A stretch of DNA of 64,000 nt from Clostridium pasteurianum DSM 525 = ATCC 6013 (GCF_000807255.1 NZ_CP009268.1:3750384-3814383); one strand, 5' to 3'; positions 7,729-16,260 are shown, counted from the first letter of the stretch. Notes: generated by a model from the sequence alone, not told the origin. Translations and numbers: made by a program.

Positions 7729-10700
7729 CTAAGCTATTCCAACAATTACTTCTGCTGATTTTGCATTATTTTTTATGATTTCTTTTATAATTACATCTTC
7801 ACCCTTAGCACATAATAAATCTTGATTATTATATACAAAAGCTACAAATGTATTATCCAATAATAAAGCTGGCTGCATACTTTCTTTATATTCTCTAAAC
7901 CCAATATGAAATTTAGTATTATTATTTTTATAGCTTTCTAAATTAACATGATTAATAACATCTATGTATCCTATTCTTATCTTAGTATCTTTAAATTTAT
8001 CACTTTTTTTATTTAAAAATCTTAATCGTATATTTTCTTGTAATTCTTCATCATTAATTTTTATTTCTATTGGTTCTTTTCTATAGTTCTTAAATTTAAA
8101 CTCTATATCTCCATTTATATCTGGTATATATTGATATTTCTGCACCGTAATACTTGTTTCATCCAACATTTTAAAGCAGTCACAATTAAAATAATTGAAC
8201 ATAAATGTTTCTGAAGTTTCTGTTGCTAATATACTAGAAATCAATCTATAGTCATTATATTTTGCACTTATTCCATCAGCTCTTTCTAATACATCAATAT
8301 CATGTAACTTATAAAGTTTTATCTTCTCTTCTTCATATTTAGCTTTTTCAGCTTCATTTTCAGTATTTTTTATTAATTCATCATATTTTAATTTAATCTT
8401 ACTTCTATTGTTTTTATAATAATCATATAAATTTACAATCTCATTTTTACATTCTTCCCAGTGCTCATTTTGTTTTTCTGTAGGATTATAGAAAAATTTT
8501 TGAATTAATTCCTTAGATGTTGAAGTTTTACTTACTTGTTCTAACTCTTTTCTCTTACTTATAATTTCATCATAAATTCTACTTGCATTTATATCTAAAG
8601 CATTTTCGTGGAATATATATTTAATTCTTTTTCCTTTCTCATCATAAAAGCCTTTTCTATATCCTAAAAAATAAGGATTCTTACCGTATTTATCTTTTTC
8701 TTCTTTATACTCATCTTTTTCTATAGGTATAAGAGTTTTAGGAACATCTATAGCTTTCATGCTTAATATTCTAAGGTAATATGAATCTCTTTTATAGTCT
8801 TCAAACCCCTTATCAATCTGCTTATGTATTTCTTCTTCAGATAATTCTGCTAATGTTTTTGTAAAATTTTGTTCAAGTGTAGTCTTAAAATGTAAGTAGC
8901 TACCTCTAAGTATTTTTTCACCTTTATAATCTAAAACATAATTACCATCTTGAATTAAATATACTTTATTCCTTTTATTTTCTTTAACAATATCTTTGGT
9001 AAAAGTGTTATGAAAAGCATCCCACAATTCTTTATAAGTCTTTGCTTCTTCTGTTTTATTATATATATAATTGTAATAGTTATAGCTAGTAGCTTCCGCA
9101 CTAACGGAACTCGTCATATTAGCTATTTTACCAATTAAATTTCCTGTTGAAGTTATAAAAGCAGAATATCTATTGTTATCTGTCCACTTTTTTGATGGTT
9201 TTTCTTTATTAATATCTTCTATATTAATAAATGGTAAATCTGTCTTAACAGCATTTCTAATAATAGGATGATTAGCTACATTTATTGTATCTGTATCAAA
9301 ATCCATACCTGAAGCTATTTCTTTTGTTAAATCATGGCAATTACATATAACTAAATCTTTACTTAAATGTCCATACCAATCATCTAAAAAATTATTATGT
9401 ACAAATGATAGATTTAAAATCTCACTGAAGGATGCCAGAGGATTTCTTGAACAAGTTCTTATATCGCCATCTTCTGTATCACTGCAATAAAATTGATGCT
9501 CTTTAAGTCCACGATGATTGCTAACAAACTTTTCATTTTCAGTCCTATTAATAAGCCATTCACAGAATGAAATTGGATCTTGTGTAACTGTTTTATAATA
9601 ACTCTCTACATATGCTTTTCCTGAGCATAATAAATTTAATTGTTTTTTTATCATTCTTGCAACATGCTTTTTTACATAATCACTTTTTATAAGATTAGGA
9701 TTCTTAGCTATCAATTGTTCTGCAACGGTTGATACAGATATAGCTTCGTCTTCTTCTATATCATCATTCTCACCGTCGCTATTAAATTTTTTACCTTTTA
9801 ATAAATTTAGATATAAAAAAGTTGCATCTATATCACCATCTAGTAATCTATTAAACATATTTTCAGTAGGTTTATATATTTCTTTAAGTTCATCAGAGGA
9901 TAAATTTAAGTTGCCTAATAATTGATAATTTGTTAAGTTGTATTTTTCAATTTCTGAATAAGGCTTATTAACTTTGGTTATCCATAGATTTTCAATTATA
10001 TCTTTATAATTCTCATACTTTTCATCATTTACTTTTTCGTATATTTGTTTTAAACTACCAAAATGATCTGCCCACTTTGCCATACTGGCATTAATTAAAA
10101 TATCTGCATCATCTACGCATTGCCATTTATTAAACATATTCTTTATGTATATTTTTCCATTTTCTCTTTTTTCAATGTAGTCAGTATCTTCTCCATAGAA
10201 TTTATGTATATATTTTTTGAAATCGAATGAAACCAATAATCCTTTGGTTGCTGTATTATAAATTCTAATGCCACACCAAGTGATTGGGTGTTTATAGTCT
10301 CCATCTATCTTAATCTCATTAGCAAATTCCATACTCATAAGTCCACATCCATCAAACTGAGTTACAGGAACATTTCTATATTTTTTTAATTCTTCATCTC
10401 CCATACTATCAGTAATTTCTATTACTTTTTTATTTATTACAGTTACAATATCACTAGTTATTATTCCATTACATTCATCTACAATTATTGCTTTTGGTTT
10501 TAATTTAGTCATATAAGCTGTAGATAATGATAGTGCCAATCTTGCATGTTCCGTATTAATTTTTTTATCTTTCCCCTTATACTTTTCAATTTCACCCAAT
10601 GATATAAGATTCTCAAAGAATATTTTAAATGCTATATCTTTTTTTCTTATCATCATACAAGCACCTTTACTAATATCATCTTCATGTTTTGTCCATGAAG

Positions 10701-11016
10701 GCGTTGTTATTAAATAAGTATAAGTTTCCCCATTGAAATCTATACCAGTTTGTAATTCGGCGAGTCCATGTTTATTATTTAACTCAACTATTATTACATT
10801 TTCTAATAACATATCTTTCTCATATTTTTTATTAAAATACTGTAGATAAATATTAAAAAATGCACTTTCAGAAAGTGATATTTCAGAAAGTTTTAAATTA
10901 ATGCTTGGACTAACATAAAACTCTTTATATTCACTAGATCTAGCATCAATGATTCCATTAATATCACCTTCTCCAAACTTATAAATCTTGTACCTTTTTA
11001 AATTTTGTTTTCTCAT
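7729..11016 (-). CDS. Single-subunit RNA polymerase, YonO / RdRP-like double-psi beta-barrel type
   Basis: A 1095-residue protein. Signature segments appear in the order found in eukaryotic RNA-dependent RNA polymerases and in phage YonO-type enzymes. QFDGCGLMSMEFA (220-232) matches the 'DGxGxxS' motif. WCGIRIYNTATKGLLVSFD (247-265) matches 'QIRxxGxKGvv' with the barrel lysine at K258. TCSRNPLAS (521-529) matches the 'RNP' motif. LVICNCHDLTKEIASG followed by MDFDTDTINV (571-580) matches the metal-binding DxDxD loop, with D572, D574 and D576. The usual glycine before the last Asp is Thr. Then TSTGNLIGKIANMTSS resembles the segment after the loop. Both barrels therefore lie on one chain. Such enzymes transcribe phage DNA (YonO of SPbeta). 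It probably transcribes prophage genes after induction. The assignment is by motif, from memory of the families. Confidence 0.75.
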   Translation of the reverse strand: MRKQNLKRYKIYKFGEGDINGIIDARSSEYKEFYVSPSINLKLSEISLSESAFFNIYLQYFNKKYEKDMLLENVIIVELNNKHGLAELQTGIDFNGETYTYLITTPSWTKHEDDISKGACMMIRKKDIAFKIFFENLISLGEIEKYKGKDKKINTEHARLALSLSTAYMTKLKPKAIIVDECNGIITSDIVTVINKKVIEITDSMGDEELKKYRNVPVTQFDGCGLMSMEFANEIKIDGDYKHPITWCGIRIYNTATKGLLVSFDFKKYIHKFYGEDTDYIEKRENGKIYIKNMFNKWQCVDDADILINASMAKWADHFGSLKQIYEKVNDEKYENYKDIIENLWITKVNKPYSEIEKYNLTNYQLLGNLNLSSDELKEIYKPTENMFNRLLDGDIDATFLYLNLLKGKKFNSDGENDDIEEDEAISVSTVAEQLIAKNPNLIKSDYVKKHVARMIKKQLNLLCSGKAYVESYYKTVTQDPISFCEWLINRTENEKFVSNHRGLKEHQFYCSDTEDGDIRTCSRNPLASFSEILNLSFVHNNFLDDWYGHLSKDLVICNCHDLTKEIASGMDFDTDTINVANHPIIRNAVKTDLPFINIEDINKEKPSKKWTDNNRYSAFITSTGNLIGKIANMTSSVSAEATSYNYYNYIYNKTEEAKTYKELWDAFHNTFTKDIVKENKRNKVYLIQDGNYVLDYKGEKILRGSYLHFKTTLEQNFTKTLAELSEEEIHKQIDKGFEDYKRDSYYLRILSMKAIDVPKTLIPIEKDEYKEEKDKYGKNPYFLGYRKGFYDEKGKRIKYIFHENALDINASRIYDEIISKRKELEQVSKTSTSKELIQKFFYNPTEKQNEHWEECKNEIVNLYDYYKNNRSKIKLKYDELIKNTENEAEKAKYEEEKIKLYKLHDIDVLERADGISAKYNDYRLISSILATETSETFMFNYFNCDCFKMLDETSITVQKYQYIPDINGDIEFKFKNYRKEPIEIKINDEELQENIRLRFLNKKSDKFKDTKIRIGYIDVINHVNLESYKNNNTKFHIGFREYKESMQPALLLDNTFVAFVYNNQDLLCAKGEDVIIKEIIKNNAKSAEVIVGIA

Positions 11017-11091
11017 AATATATTCCCCCTTGGATTTTTAATTTATATTTAACAAGCTGCATTACAACTTATTGTTAACTTATATAATTTA

Positions 11092-11122
11092 CAAAAAACT
11101 AAAGAGAGCCAAAACTCTTAGT
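11092..11122 (-). terminator. Terminator in the leader of the polymerase gene
   Basis: ACTAAGAG (11122-11115) pairs with CTCTTTAGT (11106-11098) and is followed by TTTTTT on the minus strand, 80 bases upstream of the polymerase start codon. It could be an attenuator or the end of the leader RNA. Confidence 0.5.
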
Positions 11123-11127
11123 TAATT

Positions 11128-11361
11128 TTAACAATGTAATTAAATCTAAAATTTACAATATAACACTAAAAAAGTATAGACTTATCCTGTATAAATATAG
11201 GATAAAATTTTTACAATTAAAGTATAATAGTTTTTAATTTTGTAGACTTAAAACTACAAAGATTGTATATCACAAATCCTTTTTAAGTTTTATCGGTCAC
11301 ATTAAAAACAATTATTCTTTATAGTGTTATATTAAATTTTAGATCTAATTGCACTGTTAAG
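11128..11361 (-). ncRNA. Candidate structured RNA closed by a 45-bp stem
   Basis: The arm at 11128-11174 and the reverse complement of 11317-11361 agree at nearly every base over about 45 positions (shared cores ATCTAAAATTT and ATATAACACTA). The few differences are compatible with paired changes or small bulges. The interior holds further hairpins (TTATCCT/AGGATAA; TTGTAG/CTACAA). The terminator at 11092-11122 follows. This looks like a folded transcript rather than spacer DNA. It could instead be a replication origin cruciform. Confidence 0.5.
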
Positions 11362-11521
11362 ATTCACTAAAAATTACAGCTCCCTTATCTATATTAGTAT
11401 TACCTCTTTGTAATACTCAATTTCATCTCAACATTAATGATGTGAATAATATGCAATTAAAATCATTAGTTTAAATCTAGCACCATAAATTTTATTTGTC
11501 AAGCTTTTTTATGGAAAATTT

Positions 11522-11722
11522 TTATATTATTCCTTGTGCTTTTAATTCTTTGGTGTAATCTTCTTCATTTGCTCTATCATAAAAATCATTTAATGAATCC
11601 CAGTCTGCATCTGCATATGCGTCCTCTATTGATTGTCTATGTTCCTGAATTTTATCTTTAAGTAAATAGTTTGCTAGTCTAAATAATAAAATTGCTAATT
11701 TAAATTTCATTGTTTTTATCAT
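11522..11722 (-). CDS. Hypothetical small phage protein
   Basis: A 66-residue protein with a hydrophobic N-terminal helix (KFKLAILLFRLANYLL) and an acidic C-terminus (DAYADADWDSLNDFYDRANEED). It starts 19 bases after the stop of the 240-residue gene, in the early operon. Function unknown; possibly membrane-associated. Confidence 0.55.
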   Translation of the reverse strand: MIKTMKFKLAILLFRLANYLLKDKIQEHRQSIEDAYADADWDSLNDFYDRANEEDYTKELKAQGII

Positions 11723-11741
11723 ATTACATTACCCCTCAAAA

Positions 11742-12464
11742 TTATATTTCATATACTTTACCTTCAACATTATCCTTATCCCCTCTAACATGAGGTTTAA
11801 TCCAGACTGTTTTACCACTTTGGTAGTGTCTTAAATGTCCCCTAACAGTCCACCCTAGTTTATGTCTCTCATAATATCTTTTTTCTTCTTCAGTCAATTG
11901 AATATAATCTGTGTTTAATCTAATAATGGTCTGATTAATTAATTTAGTTCTTGGTTTTTTTCCTGCTCTTTTATTCTTTTTAGACTGAATTTTTTTAGTT
12001 GTAGTTTTAGTCTGTCTAATGACACATTCTTCATTTAAAGCTATATATACATATATTAATGTTATAGTTGTTATATCTTGCCTTATCCATTCCTGAGCTT
12101 TCGACATAAATTCAGGTTTATTTTTATATTCTAATTCCTCATCATATAAGAAATCAAAATTTATAAACCTATCATTTAATATATCTTCTTTACTTTTTTC
12201 AAAATCTAAATGAAAGCCATATATATATTTTAATTGTGAATTGTTTTCTGGTTTAATAAAATTATAAAATTCATTTTTATTTTTATAAATTAAATTATCT
12301 ACATAAATTATATTAATTTCCTCAAAAGGATCTTTTATTATATCAATATTTTGTTTAATATAATTCGTATTCTTTACATACCAATCCTGTATTGAATTTA
12401 TATCTTCTTGAGTAACCTCAATGGTATCTAATCTTGATAAATAACTAACAGTTAACTCTTTCAT
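11742..12464 (-). CDS. Phage protein with C-terminal 'VRGHLRHY...WIKPHVRGD' domain
   Basis: A 240-residue protein. The N-terminal two thirds are helical and acidic. A basic linker (TTTKKIQSKKNKRAGKKPRT) leads to a C-terminal segment GWTVRGHLRHYQSGKTVWIKP then HVRGDK. I recall that segment as a conserved ending in unrelated phage and plasmid proteins of unknown role. The basic linker suggests nucleic-acid contact. Second gene of the leftward early operon. Confidence 0.55.
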   Translation of the reverse strand: MKELTVSYLSRLDTIEVTQEDINSIQDWYVKNTNYIKQNIDIIKDPFEEINIIYVDNLIYKNKNEFYNFIKPENNSQLKYIYGFHLDFEKSKEDILNDRFINFDFLYDEELEYKNKPEFMSKAQEWIRQDITTITLIYVYIALNEECVIRQTKTTTKKIQSKKNKRAGKKPRTKLINQTIIRLNTDYIQLTEEEKRYYERHKLGWTVRGHLRHYQSGKTVWIKPHVRGDKDNVEGKVYEI

Positions 12465-12537
12465 ACAATCACCTTATCCCAAACCATATTTTAATTTCCA
12501 TTTTAACAGAAATTTATATCAATCACCTACCAAGCTT

Positions 12538-12879
12538 CTAATATTCAACAATAAGTCTGTACATGATATTATGTTTCAGGATAAGAATATAACTATCTTC
12601 ATAAAAATGTACACCTTTAATAATATGTTTAATATCTTTCATATCAATAAATACGGAGCATATACTTTCAGTTAAATCCTCAAGAACCAATGTTCTTTTA
12701 TTACTATGTTTATATTCATTAATATACCAGCAAAACTGTTCAAAGGTTACTTGAGTTTGTACAATTCCATGTATATCCAATGTAATAGTTTCCTCACTAA
12801 TCTCATTTAAATATAACTCAAATTCATTAAAACTAACCTCAATACCAAATTCATTATAATTTCCATCTTTTAAAAACAT
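12538..12879 (-). CDS. Hypothetical phage early protein
   Basis: A 113-residue protein, first gene after the leftward promoter at 12925-12953. It is acidic with alternating hydrophobic residues, and I recognise no family. Its position immediately after the repressor-controlled promoter suggests an early regulator such as an anti-repressor; the sequence itself does not show this. Confidence 0.55.
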   Translation of the reverse strand: MFLKDGNYNEFGIEVSFNEFELYLNEISEETITLDIHGIVQTQVTFEQFCWYINEYKHSNKRTLVLEDLTESICSVFIDMKDIKHIIKGVHFYEDSYILILKHNIMYRLIVEY

Positions 12880-12924
12880 ATTTTTATTCCCCCTTGGATT
12901 TTATTTGATTCACCTTATGTTTAT

Positions 12925-12953
12925 ATTGTAAATCTTAATTTATAAATTGTCAA
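12925..12953 (-). promoter_or_regulatory. Leftward early promoter of the prophage
   Basis: On the minus strand TTGACA (12953-12948) and TACAAT (12930-12925) are separated by 17 bases, near-consensus for the housekeeping sigma factor. It points to the early operon (12879 leftwards). The -35 box lies inside the palindrome at 12945-12968, so repressor binding there would block it. Confidence 0.75.
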
Positions 12954-12968
12954 CTATAGTTTACAATT
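12945..12968. promoter_or_regulatory. Palindromic operator of the lysogeny switch
   Basis: A 24-bp palindrome, AATTGT-C-AACTATAGTT-T-ACAATT, with a single mismatched position pair. It lies between two divergent promoters and covers the -35 box of the leftward one, the classical arrangement for a phage repressor site. The presumed ligand is the protein encoded at 13030-13257. Confidence 0.6.
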
Positions 12969-12980
12969 TATTTTATTTAA

Positions 12981-13009
12981 TTTACATTTTAATCTTTATA
13001 ATTTATAAT
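12981..13009 (+). promoter_or_regulatory. Promoter of the repressor gene
   Basis: TTTACA (12981-12986) and TATAAT (13004-13009) with a 17-base spacer, 20 bases upstream of the repressor start. It drives the only rightward gene of the prophage part. Confidence 0.7.
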
Positions 13010-13029
13010 AATAGCCGAGGTGTTAAATA

Positions 13030-13257
13030 ATGATAAAATGTAATTTGAGAAAAATTTGTTTTGAAAAGGATATTAGAACTATATCAGAATTGCAAAGAAT
13101 CACTGGTGTATCGAGACCAACTTTGTATAAAATGTTTGATAATAAAGATTTGTTGACAGTAAAACTAGAAAGCTTTAATATTGTTTTAAATAAATTACAT
13201 ATCAAAAAATTATCTGATTTAATTGAATATATTGATGAAAATACTGAATATAAATAA
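13030..13257 (+). CDS. Cro/CI-type helix-turn-helix repressor
   Basis: A 75-residue protein consisting of one helix-turn-helix domain (KDIRTISELQRITGVSRPTLYKMFDNK) and a short C-terminal helix (LHIKKLSDLIEYI), the layout of small XRE-family regulators. No oligomerisation or self-cleavage domain is present. GAGGTG precedes the ATG. It is divergent from the early operon with the operator between them, so it is the likely lysogeny repressor. Confidence 0.8.
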   Translation: MIKCNLRKICFEKDIRTISELQRITGVSRPTLYKMFDNKDLLTVKLESFNIVLNKLHIKKLSDLIEYIDENTEYK

Positions 13258-13318
13258 TAAACCTGGGAGGATATGGATATATTAATAGCAGCATTTATTT
13301 ATAATATAATTAGAAGAA

Positions 13319-13350
13319 GGTAGCAGAATATTAATCTACTACCTTTTTAT
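13319..13350 (+). terminator. Terminator between repressor and nuclease gene
   Basis: GGTAG-c-AGA pairs with TCT-a-CTACC (13320-13344), followed by TTTTTATT on the plus strand. It ends the repressor transcript and overlaps the 3' end of the convergent nuclease gene. Confidence 0.7.
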
Positions 13351-14206
13351 TAAAATATTTATTACTTAATACAGCATCATAACTAAGTAAATATTTTATG
13401 CTTTTTAAATTACTAGTATTATTTATATTACATAAGATATCTATCATTTTAATTGAATCTATTAATATAACACCATTTTTAAGTGCAAATTCTTCAGTTT
13501 TAATATAAAATCCTTTGTGGCTAATCACCATTAAGTATAATGGATTGCTTCCTATGAATATTTTATCATTAACATTATTAAATCTATAAAAAAGGCTATC
13601 ACCAATAATTTTTCTAATAAAAGATATATCTAATTTATATTTATGAAATTTCACTTGTGCTATTAAAAATATTGGATTTTTTAGAATTGCATCTGACATT
13701 AAATTAGTACTCTTCATATTAATTGTACCTATTATATCTATACCACAATCTTTTGAGTATGAAGTTGTCTCAACATTAATTCCAATATCTTTGAGAAATA
13801 ATGTACAAAATTCCTCATAAAATTTACCTTTGGAAATTTGTTGTAATGAACAAATATAATTAAGAATAGTAATATACTTGTTTCTACATCCTTTAAATGA
13901 ATTAATTCCAAATTGTGTATTTTGTATATAATAATATGGCAAATAATATTCAATATTTATATTACTTGTTGTATGTATTTTTTCTGATAGCTTTATTAAT
14001 GTTTTTGCTAGATCCTCATAAAATTTAGATGTATTATCACAAATATTATCTATAAATTCATCCAAACTTAAATTTAATATATTTTTTTTAATAATATTTT
14101 CAGAAATATCTAATAAGTATTTATCAAGCTGAACTCTCTCTTGATAAAAATTATTATTCATGTAATTAAAAATGGCATTTTTGACTCTAACACTAAGATT
14201 TTTCAT
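13331..14206 (-). CDS. Mrr-like restriction endonuclease
   Basis: A 291-residue protein. Residues about 125-215 carry the Mrr-type PD-(D/E)xK core: KGKFYEEFCTLFLKDIG, then TSYSKDCGIDIIG with the catalytic Asp at D157, then FLIAQVKFHKY with Q184-x-K186, then ISFIRKIIGD. This is the 'D...QxK' signature of type IV-like nucleases. The first 120 residues are helical and may sense DNA or a partner. It starts 3 bases after the stop of a ParB-like gene, so the two form one transcript. Function as prophage-encoded defence is inference. Confidence 0.7.
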   Translation of the reverse strand: MKNLSVRVKNAIFNYMNNNFYQERVQLDKYLLDISENIIKKNILNLSLDEFIDNICDNTSKFYEDLAKTLIKLSEKIHTTSNINIEYYLPYYYIQNTQFGINSFKGCRNKYITILNYICSLQQISKGKFYEEFCTLFLKDIGINVETTSYSKDCGIDIIGTINMKSTNLMSDAILKNPIFLIAQVKFHKYKLDISFIRKIIGDSLFYRFNNVNDKIFIGSNPLYLMVISHKGFYIKTEEFALKNGVILIDSIKMIDILCNINNTSNLKSIKYLLSYDAVLSNKYFNKKVVD

Positions 14207-14209
14207 ATA

Positions 14210-15343
14210 TTAATTCTCTTTAATTATAGATAAATGTTTATCAATTTTATTTTGTATTTTTTCTAAAATATCTATAGTATTATAAGCCCAATCGGCTGGT
14301 GATGGAAAATTATTTAATTCTGTTAAAATATTATTTAATTTTTCGTTCCAAATATCTTTATCATTATGCCTATTATTAATTATCTCTTTTTCAAGTCTTG
14401 TCCAATTCTTATCAGTATCTACATTCAAAATATCTGAGATATCATTTTTAAAATCTTCTACATCATTGTATTTAGGAATTATTTCTCTAAATATATCTCT
14501 AAATTTCTTAGAAGATAATCCCTCATTCTTTACTGTAGAAATAATTTCAGGAATAGAATTTAGTAATTCTTTTTTATAAAATAGTTTTTCATTTTCTTCA
14601 ATATCATCTTCATTCATATCCCATTCAAAATCCATAGACTTTGGTATCATTCCGAACATACTTCTAATATTTTGATTTGTATCTATTGCTTCAAGATATT
14701 GCCAATCATTATCATTTAAAGTATCAGATTCTTTTGCTATTTCATTATAAAATTTATACCTAATCACCGCAGTACGCACTTCCGAAAGCTTAACCCCTAA
14801 TTCTTCTGAAATATTTTTAAATATTTTATTCATTGTATCAGAGACATTAAGCTGCTTCTTATCTTTATACAATCTATATATATGTCTTGCTTTCGCAACT
14901 GGTTTCCACTGCTTTACAACCATAACATTAGCTATTCCTTGCGTTAATCTCAATTCGCTTTCATATGCAATTTGTGATTCATAATCTTCCTTTTCTGCAA
15001 TTAATACTGGTATGGGAAAATTTCTATCTACTGTTTCATCCATTACCTCATCCTTCAAACAAGCTAGTCTATTATTTCCTTCAACAATTATATATTCATA
15101 ATTATCAATACCTAAAATTTTAAGTTTTTGTTCTTTTGATAGAGTTGATATTCTCCTCACAACTATTCTATTCACCCATTTAATTCCTAATCTCATACTA
15201 TTTAACAATTCTTTGGCGTCATTAGTTTTCATTATTTTTTTTTGTAACTCATTTTGATTCATAGCATCAAAATCTATAAATCTAGGATTATATGGATCAA
15301 GTAAGATTTCTTCTATCTTAGCTTTATCAGATATTAATTTCAT
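14210..15343 (-). CDS. ParB/Srx-domain protein paired with a nuclease
   Basis: A 377-residue protein. Residues 1-110 are a ParB N-terminal-like domain: ILLDPYNPRF (13-22) and YIIVEGNNRLACLK (84-97) correspond to the 'xNPR' and 'xGxxR' motifs of ParB-type nucleotide-binding folds. The remaining 270 residues are helical and unlike the ParB DNA-binding part. There is no ParA nearby, so chromosome or plasmid partition is unlikely. Coupling with an Mrr-like nuclease suggests a restriction-type or anti-phage pair. Confidence 0.65.
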   Translation of the reverse strand: MKLISDKAKIEEILLDPYNPRFIDFDAMNQNELQKKIMKTNDAKELLNSMRLGIKWVNRIVVRRISTLSKEQKLKILGIDNYEYIIVEGNNRLACLKDEVMDETVDRNFPIPVLIAEKEDYESQIAYESELRLTQGIANVMVVKQWKPVAKARHIYRLYKDKKQLNVSDTMNKIFKNISEELGVKLSEVRTAVIRYKFYNEIAKESDTLNDNDWQYLEAIDTNQNIRSMFGMIPKSMDFEWDMNEDDIEENEKLFYKKELLNSIPEIISTVKNEGLSSKKFRDIFREIIPKYNDVEDFKNDISDILNVDTDKNWTRLEKEIINNRHNDKDIWNEKLNNILTELNNFPSPADWAYNTIDILEKIQNKIDKHLSIIKEN

Positions 15344-15436
15344 AACAAATAGCCACCCTTTTTTACTATATTAATGTAAATTTATTACATTAATAATATT
15401 ATATAACTATTTGTTATTATTTTCCATATATTTTTA

Positions 15437-15754
15437 TTAACATATTACATCATCTTCAGCTAAATCCTTTGCCCCTCTAACACTTTCATTTAACACTACT
15501 GTTAAAAATTCAGCATCTTTGTTTTTATGATTCTTTTTTAGTTCATCTATTTTATTAACTGCATTTTTTGCACGCTCATACGTACGTCCAGAACCAATAT
15601 CAACTTTATCTGCTATTGCATCACGACTTCTACTATTTTCATTATTATTGCTTTGTGGAACATTGTCCCGCATGTTATTACCTATTCCTCTTTGCTGCTT
15701 AAGGATTACAGCTAACCAATTAATGTTATTAAGTTTTTGATTAAATAACTTGAC
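15437..15754 (-). pseudogene. 3' fragment of a ParB-like gene
   Basis: The ATG-initiated part is 78 residues (15673-15437: RDAIADKVDIGSGRTYERAK, then LNESVRGAKDLAE), the C-terminal part of phage/plasmid ParB-like proteins. The same frame stays open upstream to a stop at 15757, reading LNNINWLAVILKQQRGIGNN before the ATG. That is also typical ParB-family sequence, so the true gene was longer and has lost its 5' part. The break coincides with the large non-coding element at about 15,760-16,260. A short protein could still be made from the ATG, which has only a weak ribosome site. Confidence 0.6.
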
Positions 15755-15759
15755 TTACG

Positions 15760-16260
15760 AATTAAATCAACTAATGTTGCGGAATGCTTGGACACGTTCC
15801 GAAGGCATAGGAATCCTTGATGTTAGAAACAAGGACTCTAATGTTGCGTATAAGCTATTGTATCCCTTCAACATCCGTAACGACTAATATTATTAACAAT
15901 TACATTCTAGCCCTATAATTGCACTGTAAAATACAGTTTAATATTCTTGTCGTGTATTTCTACACCTAGACTTCCAAGCCTTACATTTTTGATAACCCAG
16001 TACGGAGTTTCACCTTACTGTACACACTGGGGATTTACGCCCTATAGTTACGGTTATAAGACGCAGAAAGCCCCTTGCCCTTTGATGACTTTTTTCACAT
16101 CGGGGGGAGTTAATCGCCATTTCTGACAGGTTATTTTAACGTGATTATTCTCATTCTCAACACATTTGACCTGTTGTCTATCCTAAAAAAGACAGCAAGA
16201 AACTAACCTTTACAAATCTCACTTTTTGAGATAAAATAAAGGTATCGTTTATCTATATTT
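15760..16260 (-). ncRNA. Large structured non-coding element, IStron/group-I-intron or omega-RNA-like
   Basis: About 500 bases without coding capacity but much richer in G and C than its neighbours, with many minus-strand pairings: ACAGGT/ACCTGT; CCGTAAC with a distant GTTACGG; CAGTA/TACTG; GTGTA-GAAA-TACAC; ACTGTA-TTT-TACAGT; CCTTG/CAAGG. Its wording (AACTCCCCCCGATGTG; GCAAGGGGCTTTCTGCG) reminds me of the non-coding parts of clostridial IS605-type IStrons, which fuse a group I intron to TnpB guide RNA. No transposase or TnpB is present. The alternative is one of the large phage RNAs such as ROOL or GOLLD. The structured nature is seen; the identity is from memory and unverified. Confidence 0.45.

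Larger units (their letters stand above)
11017..11521. other. Long leader region of the polymerase gene, no gene
   Basis: About 500 bases without an open frame. It contains a 45-base inverted repeat (11128-11174 with 11317-11361) and a minus-strand terminator (11092-11122) between that structure and the polymerase start, so the polymerase is either attenuated or has its own promoter close to 11050-11090. Confidence 0.6.

Noticed and set aside
13274-13324. A 16-codon frame after the repressor with GGGAGG upstream
   Set aside because: The purine run is only about 2 bases from the ATG and the peptide is too short to support; it runs into the terminator.
14210-15343. Chromosome or plasmid partition function for the ParB-like protein
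   Set aside because: No ParA gene and no parS-like repeat nearby, and the C-terminal two thirds do not resemble the ParB DNA-binding part.
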